From positions 1-14,844 of the forward strand of contig VKHC01000240.1 in assembly GCA_015143735.1 (NCBI GenBank): a stretch of DNA of 14,844 nt. The letters run 5' to 3'. The notes under the pieces are model-generated. The model made no database searches, was not told the origin of the DNA, and saw only the letters and a program-made list of their open reading frames with translations. The DNA comes from Synura sp. LO234KE (taxonomy: Eukaryota; Sar; Synurophyceae; Synurales; Mallomonadaceae). Position 1 is the stretch's first letter; each line of letters begins with the position of its first letter. Below are positions 11,101 through 14,844 of this stretch, piece by piece. Position numbers and translations under genes: made by a program.

Positions 11101-12135
11101 AGGTAAACTATGGTATAGCGTTTAATTCAAGTCCAAAGTATTACCCCACTGTGGACATGGAATTTCACGTCGTTTTCTGGTTTGTCTCGGTAGTCGCGCA
11201 GCTTTGAAAGCCTGCACTGGTTTGAAGCTTACAACGCAACTCTGGTAATGGAGAAAAAGAGACTCGACGAGGACAGAATTGATTTGTAAGTGTCCAAGTT
11301 TTACGCTATTACTTGATATTGACATCGCAATCACACGACCTTAGTCCAACAATTCATAATTGACTGATAGCATTTCCTTATTGTTTTTGATGGTCATGAA
11401 AAGTGTACTTGTACAGGGTATCTTTCGTCTTGGAGTTATTATACCTTTCGTCTTTCGTCTTGCCACTAAGTTCGTGCGCAATAAAGACATTCGGTACACC
11501 TATCATGAGTCATGATAGACTCTAAGTGAATTCTAGATCAGTTGTTTTCAAAGCATGAAATATTCTTTATAACTTAGGCTTGAACGAAGTGTAGAATATT
11601 ATCTTACGAGATATGAACAACAAGAAACTTTTATCCAACCACCTCGAAAGCACTCTCAAATATTTTGATTTTGAATACTTCTGCTTATCTTCTCGATAGA
11701 GAACGGAATCGTCAACAGCGTAAGAAACAGCGGAGCGCTCAGAAGGGCTTCTTTGGCAGCTTCTTCACGTCGGCGGCAGACGATGACCTAGAAGAAGAGG
11801 AAGACAGTATACTGGATCCTTCGCAGGTGAATCGGTGGTCGAGGATGTAAACTTGATACCGCTTCGGTTCCTTCACGCAATTTTTTTCTGTTTTATGGCT
11901 CATGAGGATATAAACAAGAAGTAACACCTCGGTCGATAACGGTGTATTCTCCCCCCCCCCTCACTCCTCTTTCGTCTTCTTCTCTGCTGTCACGGCCCGA
12001 ATACGCGAGCAGATCAATGCCATCAATATGGAGAACCGTAGAGTGGAAAGTCGATTGCGCGAAACCGAACAGCTCTTTCACTCGCTCTACTGCGCGGAGG
12101 TGTTCTTCAAACGCGCCGATGACGTGGAGTTATAG
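2153..12135 (+). CDS. WASHC4: WASH complex subunit 4 (SWIP / KIAA1033 homologue), 30 exons, complete
   Basis: The spliced frame is 3804 nt, or 1267 aa plus TAG, slightly longer than the roughly 1170-aa animal protein. SWIP is a large helical scaffold of the WASH complex, which activates Arp2/3 on endosomes for cargo sorting. Family-like blocks occur in order along the whole length. Exon 1 holds the N-terminal domain, with ETKFYGAFLTFGFG and the VYKNVHAVQLFGAIGELLTI helix. The middle domain ends at HYLNGIFYNLTTF, followed by ALHDW. The C-terminal domain holds LEQGIDALQIMRNIHVFVKR, NTAVNFTYQFL, IGNALGYVRMLR, FADDGFPLGLAF, FESLHWFEAY and the final AEVFFKRADD. Every one of the 29 introns is GT-AG and all phases agree, with no frame break, so the gene looks functional. 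Exon 29 adds a basic then acidic stretch not expected from animal SWIP. Recognition is from remembered family sequence, not from a search. Confidence 0.93.
3848..4300 (+). other. WASHC4 intron 4 (453 bp)
   Basis: This intron carries a short GT microsatellite near 3867-3877 and repeat copy A at about 4049-4268, which ends roughly 30 bp before the acceptor. An in-frame TGA occurs within the first six codons, so retention would truncate the protein. Confidence 0.75.
4049..4268 (+). repeat. Dispersed repeat, copy A, inside WASHC4 intron 4
   Basis: About 220 bp align end to end with 9949-10170 at roughly 75-80% identity by eye. Exact shared blocks include GAGTACTGATGAGATGC, AAGTCGATCTTCCAGCTT and GAAATAGGGGATGA. 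Weaker similarity may start some 25 bp earlier. Each copy has a left arm containing TTGCATC that can pair with a right arm GATGC(A/C)AAG about 100 bp away, and an AGCT..AGCT hairpin follows. No long open frame is shared. A non-autonomous mobile element such as a MITE or SINE, or a structured intronic RNA, are both possible. Confidence 0.85.
4916..5216 (+). other. WASHC4 intron 7 (301 bp)
   Basis: An AT-rich intron between exons 7 and 8. It contains a hydrophobic open frame that runs into exon 8, but only the last 62 nt, from 5217, are coding by phase. No other feature is seen in it. Confidence 0.65.
6187..6409 (+). other. WASHC4 intron 11 with an imperfect tandem repeat
   Basis: At about 6340-6380 two copies of TCTGTGTCGG and related TGT-rich units follow an AT-rich stretch. 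This is simple low-complexity sequence upstream of the polypyrimidine tract. Confidence 0.6.
6481..6615 (+). other. WASHC4 intron 12, stop-free and divisible by three
   Basis: This 135-bp intron reads through in frame from exon 12 to exon 13 without a stop, so retention would insert 45 residues. Its donor is GTTCGG, weaker than the GTGAG-type sites used by many other introns of the gene, and its acceptor has a modest pyrimidine tract. Removing it gives the expected junction PLCR-DIEMDLRL, matching the family block seen in animal SWIP, so splicing is the likely default. Confidence 0.7.
9554..10440 (+). other. WASHC4 intron 24, the longest intron (887 bp)
   Basis: This AT-rich intron separates exon 24 (Glu/Lys-rich) from exon 25. 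It holds repeat copy B at about 9949-10170. Open frames on both strands within it show no recognisable motif and are treated as chance. Confidence 0.75.
9949..10170 (+). repeat. Dispersed repeat, copy B, inside WASHC4 intron 24
   Basis: Partner of the copy at 4049-4268, in the same orientation and about 5.9 kb downstream. The loop of its AGCT hairpin differs from copy A while the stem is kept, and the TTGCATC/GATGC arms are also kept. Divergence is spread along the copy, so the two are old relative to each other. Confidence 0.85.
11286..11699 (+). other. WASHC4 intron 28 (414 bp)
   Basis: It contains three CTTTCGTCTT-type units clustered at about 11421-11461 and the 19-bp palindrome at 11500-11518. 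No gene is seen within it. The donor is GTAAGT and the acceptor is CGATAG. Confidence 0.75.
11500..11518. promoter_or_regulatory. Perfect 19-bp palindrome centred on a bZIP-like site
   Basis: Nine-base arms CTATCATGA and TCATGATAG flank a single G. The centre reads ATGAGTCAT, which matches the AP-1/Gcn4 type of bZIP binding site. It lies in an intron, so a regulatory role is only a possibility. It could equally be a chance palindrome or a weak hairpin. Confidence 0.35.
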
Positions 12136-13167
12136 CGATGCGCGAAGAGACTTCGGGTTCGGTGGAGTTGAAATATATTGGATTGTTGAGCTTCTAATTG
12201 TGAACGGAATTATGGCTGCCAAGTTTGTATGAAAACTTTGTGCGCTTCCCATATCTGGGGGGAAGAAGTTGCATAGTAGTTGTAGAATATTTCTGTTTTA
12301 TTTATTTACCGGAATCCTTATGACCACAATAATTCGATAAGGTTGCTTATGATAACGCGCAACCGGTGGAAATTCCAAGCACACTAGGAGGCAGCTAATT
12401 AGAAGTGGTTGATTCGGCTACCTACCACTCCTAGGACGAGTCTATTTGCTATTGCTATTAAGAACTACAGAGAAATGTTCCCGAAAGAAAGGTAATTAGC
12501 TAATTTATTATGTGCTTGCGTAAGATGACAAATCTTGGATCGTAGGGACGCATAAAAATAATGTATGTAAAATAATCACACATTGAAGCAACAAGAAACA
12601 ACGTGGTAACATGTACGCACACTTATTAAAGCTGATAAATAATTATATAGAATCTCATTACTAATATATATCCGGTACACCGTGGTACGGAGTAGAATTT
12701 AGCAAGGCTAGGTATATTACCAAGGTGTAGGCAGATTCCCTAGCGCTATTAACAGTAGTCTGACGGGGGAGAAACAAGAAACTAGTGGGGGCGGGGGAAA
12801 CATTCATGATTGAGGCGCGGACTGCTTGCGTCTGTAGTCTAATACCAAAAGAATTTCTGTAACCGTGACTATAAAAACTTAGAAATAACTCGATTAACGG
12901 TCACTCTGCTTGACCGTGAGTCTAGTTTTGATATCAATTTTTTATAGGAACTCTCTTACTTACAATAGCACTTGGAGCTTATTCTGTTCTGTAGCAAAAA
13001 TAATTTACCATCTCGATTTACATACTAGCTAGAAAATAATAAGATGACAGTCCAGAGCAGGAATTAGCTCATTATCTGAAAATTTCTAGACCTGAGCTGG
13101 ATCACTTCACAAAATTTAAAATGTATATGGTACGATGAATTTTGATTCATTATCAAAAGGTGATTGT
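12136..13167. other. Intergenic region downstream of WASHC4, no convincing gene
   Basis: This AT-rich stretch of about 1 kb follows the WASHC4 stop and presumably holds its 3' UTR and cleavage site. No AATAAA was noted near the stop. An interrupted inverted repeat lies at about 12385-12436, where CTAGGAG and GTGGT face ACCACTCCTAG. Three G5 runs lie at about 12764-12797. No tRNA or other RNA gene was recognised. It might contain further 3' exons of the uncertain minus-strand gene to its right. Confidence 0.5.
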
Positions 13168-13840
13168 TTATAATTTTTTTCGAATTTCAACACAATTCAA
13201 CAGTTTAAAGAAATTGACGCTACTCTCACCGGAACCGTATTGAACATTTGGAAAACTGCTGGTACTTTTACGCTTTGAGGGATTTGATCTACTAGAGCTA
13301 ACCCGGCTTTGACTACTTCGTTTACTCACTGTAGTCTTTGATCTTCTTTCTTCTCTCGCCCTTTTCTCCTCCAAGCAAGAAAAGGTTTCAGAATTCCATC
13401 TAGACAAAAGGAAATGATAATCACAATAACAATACTCAGAAGGCTTCAAAGGGCTCAATAGTCTTACTTCTTGTTGTTGCAAAAGTCCTTGAAGCAAAAC
13501 ACAACAACTGTGTGCCCAAATTGTTTCAATCGATCTTCTTGGTGCACAAACTTGCGTGAATCGAACCGCGACAAAACGTCTAGTATACAAATCAACATAA
13601 GATAAAAATTGATATGCACTTAGTTTCTATAAAAACCATACCATATTTTCTTTGCTTCTTTGCAACATTTTCTTTCATAGATATATGAATTATATTTAAT
13701 CTGAATCTTTTTGAATTCGTTATGACACCAGAAGGTAATGTTCGATTAACCTCAAACTCAACTTCATCCAGATCGCGAACTGCGCATTGTGACAAATACA
13801 GCACTAAATAACACCATTGAAATCTCCGAAATTGGACCAT
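13168..13840 (-). CDS. Uncertain hypothetical protein with a Ser/Arg-rich tail
   Basis: I do not recognise this gene. A 153-codon minus-strand frame, closed by a stop, is open from 13626 to 13168. It is notable in AT-rich DNA and is preceded by an acceptor-like TTTTTATAG. Upstream, an ATG at 13840 begins a hydrophobic, signal-like N-terminus (MVQFRRFQWCYLVLYL). Joining 13840-13667 to 13626-13168 across a 40-bp GT-AG intron keeps phase and gives about 210 aa. That intron is shorter than any other found here, so a frameshifted pseudogene or two chance frames are alternatives. The C-terminal part has several Cys, then a basic KRAREERRSK-type region and a Ser/Arg-rich stretch. A GTGAGA donor at about 13230 suggests the true gene may continue leftward. 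The start would lie only 39 bp from that of the plus-strand gene, a tight head-to-head pair. Confidence 0.3.
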
Positions 13841-13879
13841 TGGCCCGATCCATACTCGCACCACTCGCAGCTTAATTTA

Positions 13880-14844
13880 ATGATTGTGGTTTATCTTATA
13901 GCATTTTTCTTCGTCCTGTCTCAAATCGGGTGCCTCCTTCCTCTGGCGCTGGATATGCCGATACCAGCTGAAAACAGGATATCTAGCAATATTAACGAAG
14001 CGCTCAGTGATGATAGACTTAAGATAGCTATAAGCTCTACTATCGCTGTAACAATCCCAATTTTATTGGAAATATTCCGTGACCACGCTTTGTTTAAATT
14101 CTCAATGATGACTTACATCTCTACATTCTCAAATTTGATTCTTATTTTCTCCATAGTGGTGCCGAACTTAGTATTTATACTTGAAGCTATGCCCAATAAC
14201 GATGTACGATTATTTGTTTGTGTATCACAAGCTCAACTTTGTGCAATTGTCACGTCCATAACAGCGTATCTAGTACTTTACGGAGGTAATTATTGGAGAA
14301 CTAAATCTTTCGCTTTATTATTTGCTGCCGGAACAGTGGGAAACGTTGCATTCACATGGATAGAATTTCTTCCCAATCCTTATTATCTTATCGTGTACTG
14401 GATTGGTTCTGTTTTTCTTGTTATCGGCATTCTATTTTACTCCTTGTATACAGCCAAGTGGTGGTGGGCTGTCTACCGAGTTTTAAAGGATCATCGCTCA
14501 CTTAATACAAAGGAGTTTTATTGCACTGTTTACATATGTACCGCGATTATATTTTACACTGCAAACTACGTCACTTTTTTCGCCTACGGAGGACCTCGAT
14601 ATTGTCAATACACCGCCGACTATCTGATATTCTGGTTTGTATATCAAGGTCTTCTATTCGTGTCTATCTCTGTATTTCAAGGCGGGTTAGCCAGAAGAGA
14701 TGCGATCATCCAGGTATTCTACTCCAAAACTTACTCGCTCAGAATAATAATAATACAAATGAAACGTAACTGCACTCGACAATCGTTTATTTTCTCGTGT
14801 CCACTTCATTTGCGCGCAGCATTCTCTTCGTATCCGGAAGACCT
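13880..14844 (+). CDS. Multipass membrane protein, 5' part, cut by the window edge
   Basis: Exon 1 runs 13880-14713 (278 codons, phase 0). A GTATTC donor at 14714 and a TTTGCGCGCAG acceptor ending at 14819 define a 106-bp intron, and exon 2 starts at 14820 with HSLRIRKT before the edge. The product has an N-terminal signal-peptide-like segment (residues 1-24, basic-poor) and then about seven hydrophobic helices near residues 52-66, 75-100, 112-132, 140-158, 165-188, 208-228 and 242-262. A conspicuous WWWAVYR lies between helices 6 and 7 and a YGGPRYC loop before helix 8. The frame stays open through the intron, so the intron is inferred from the drop in hydrophobic pattern and the splice signals. 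The juxtamembrane GGLARRDAIIQ followed by RIRKT could lead into a cytosolic signalling domain, but none is in view. Family not recognised. Confidence 0.7.
   Translation, partial: MIVVYLIAFFFVLSQIGCLLPLALDMPIPAENRISSNINEALSDDRLKIAISSTIAVTIPILLEIFRDHALFKFSMMTYISTFSNLILIFSIVVPNLVFILEAMPNNDVRLFVCVSQAQLCAIVTSITAYLVLYGGNYWRTKSFALLFAAGTVGNVAFTWIEFLPNPYYLIVYWIGSVFLVIGILFYSLYTAKWWWAVYRVLKDHRSLNTKEFYCTVYICTAIIFYTANYVTFFAYGGPRYCQYTADYLIFWFVYQGLLFVSISVFQGGLARRDAIIQVFYSKTYSLRIIIIQMKRNCTRQSFIFSCPLHLRAAFSSYPED

Larger units (their letters stand above)
2153..12135 (+). other. WASHC4: Exon map of the WASHC4 gene
   Basis: Exons: 2153-3223, 3334-3411, 3580-3669, 3749-3847, 4301-4354, 4470-4571, 4814-4915, 5217-5278, 5394-5543, 5733-5822, 6000-6186, 6410-6480, 6616-6682, 6963-7015, 7152-7230, 7427-7581, 7795-7846, 7953-7995, 8113-8227, 8453-8533, 8747-8867, 8964-9022, 9279-9327, 9425-9553, 10441-10591, 10747-10831, 11036-11102, 11194-11285, 11700-11826, 12013-12135. 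Intron phases are 16 of phase 0, 2 of phase 1 and 11 of phase 2. Introns run from 79 to 887 bp. Exons 5, 8 and 20 are the least obvious. They were placed because they fill gaps in the family alignment with exact phase (18, about 21 and 27 residues). Single boundaries could be off by a few codons. Confidence 0.82.

Noticed and set aside
11950-11962. Run of about twelve C in intron 29
   Set aside because: It is a homopolymer in the polypyrimidine region. Length errors there would not alter the coding frame.
12764-12797. Three runs of five G, a possible G-quadruplex
   Set aside because: A fourth G run is lacking in this stretch, so the canonical pattern is not met.

Overview
This window is eukaryotic nuclear DNA, most likely from an intron-rich unicellular protist or alga. 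The evidence is many GT-AG introns of about 76-890 bp, the standard genetic code, and a gene for a subunit of the eukaryote-specific WASH complex. The exact lineage cannot be fixed from the sequence. Almost no gene here is visible as one open frame; all were rebuilt by hand from splice signals, reading phase and family motifs.

Left part (215-2015, minus strand): a complete five-exon gene for a PAP2-type lipid phosphate phosphatase, about 343 aa, with all three active-site motifs. The third motif is seen only after removing an intron that otherwise shifts the frame. A gap of 137 bp separates its start codon from the next gene, which runs the other way, so the two probably share a bidirectional promoter.

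Centre (2153-12135, plus strand): a complete 30-exon gene for WASH complex subunit 4 (SWIP/WASHC4), about 1267 aa. Its first exon is 1071 bp, AT-rich and uninterrupted. The remaining 911 codons, in GC-richer DNA, are cut into 29 small exons averaging about 94 bp. Introns 4 and 24 each carry a copy of the same roughly 220-bp dispersed repeat in the same orientation. Intron 12 has a length divisible by three, no in-frame stop and a poor donor, so its retention would add 45 residues in frame.

Right part: about 1 kb with no convincing gene (12136-13167), then an uncertain minus-strand gene with a Ser/Arg-rich tail (13168-13840). Last comes the 5' part of a plus-strand gene for a protein with a signal peptide and seven membrane segments (13880 to the window edge), which has one intron just before the edge.

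The genes suggest a housekeeping neighbourhood: endosomal actin regulation (WASH), membrane lipid dephosphorylation (PAP2) and a multipass membrane protein. The oddest property is architectural. In all three firm genes the 5' portion is a long AT-rich exon; in the two complete genes the 3' portion is GC-richer and broken by introns, most of them at AG|GT sites. The third gene shows only one intron before the window ends.
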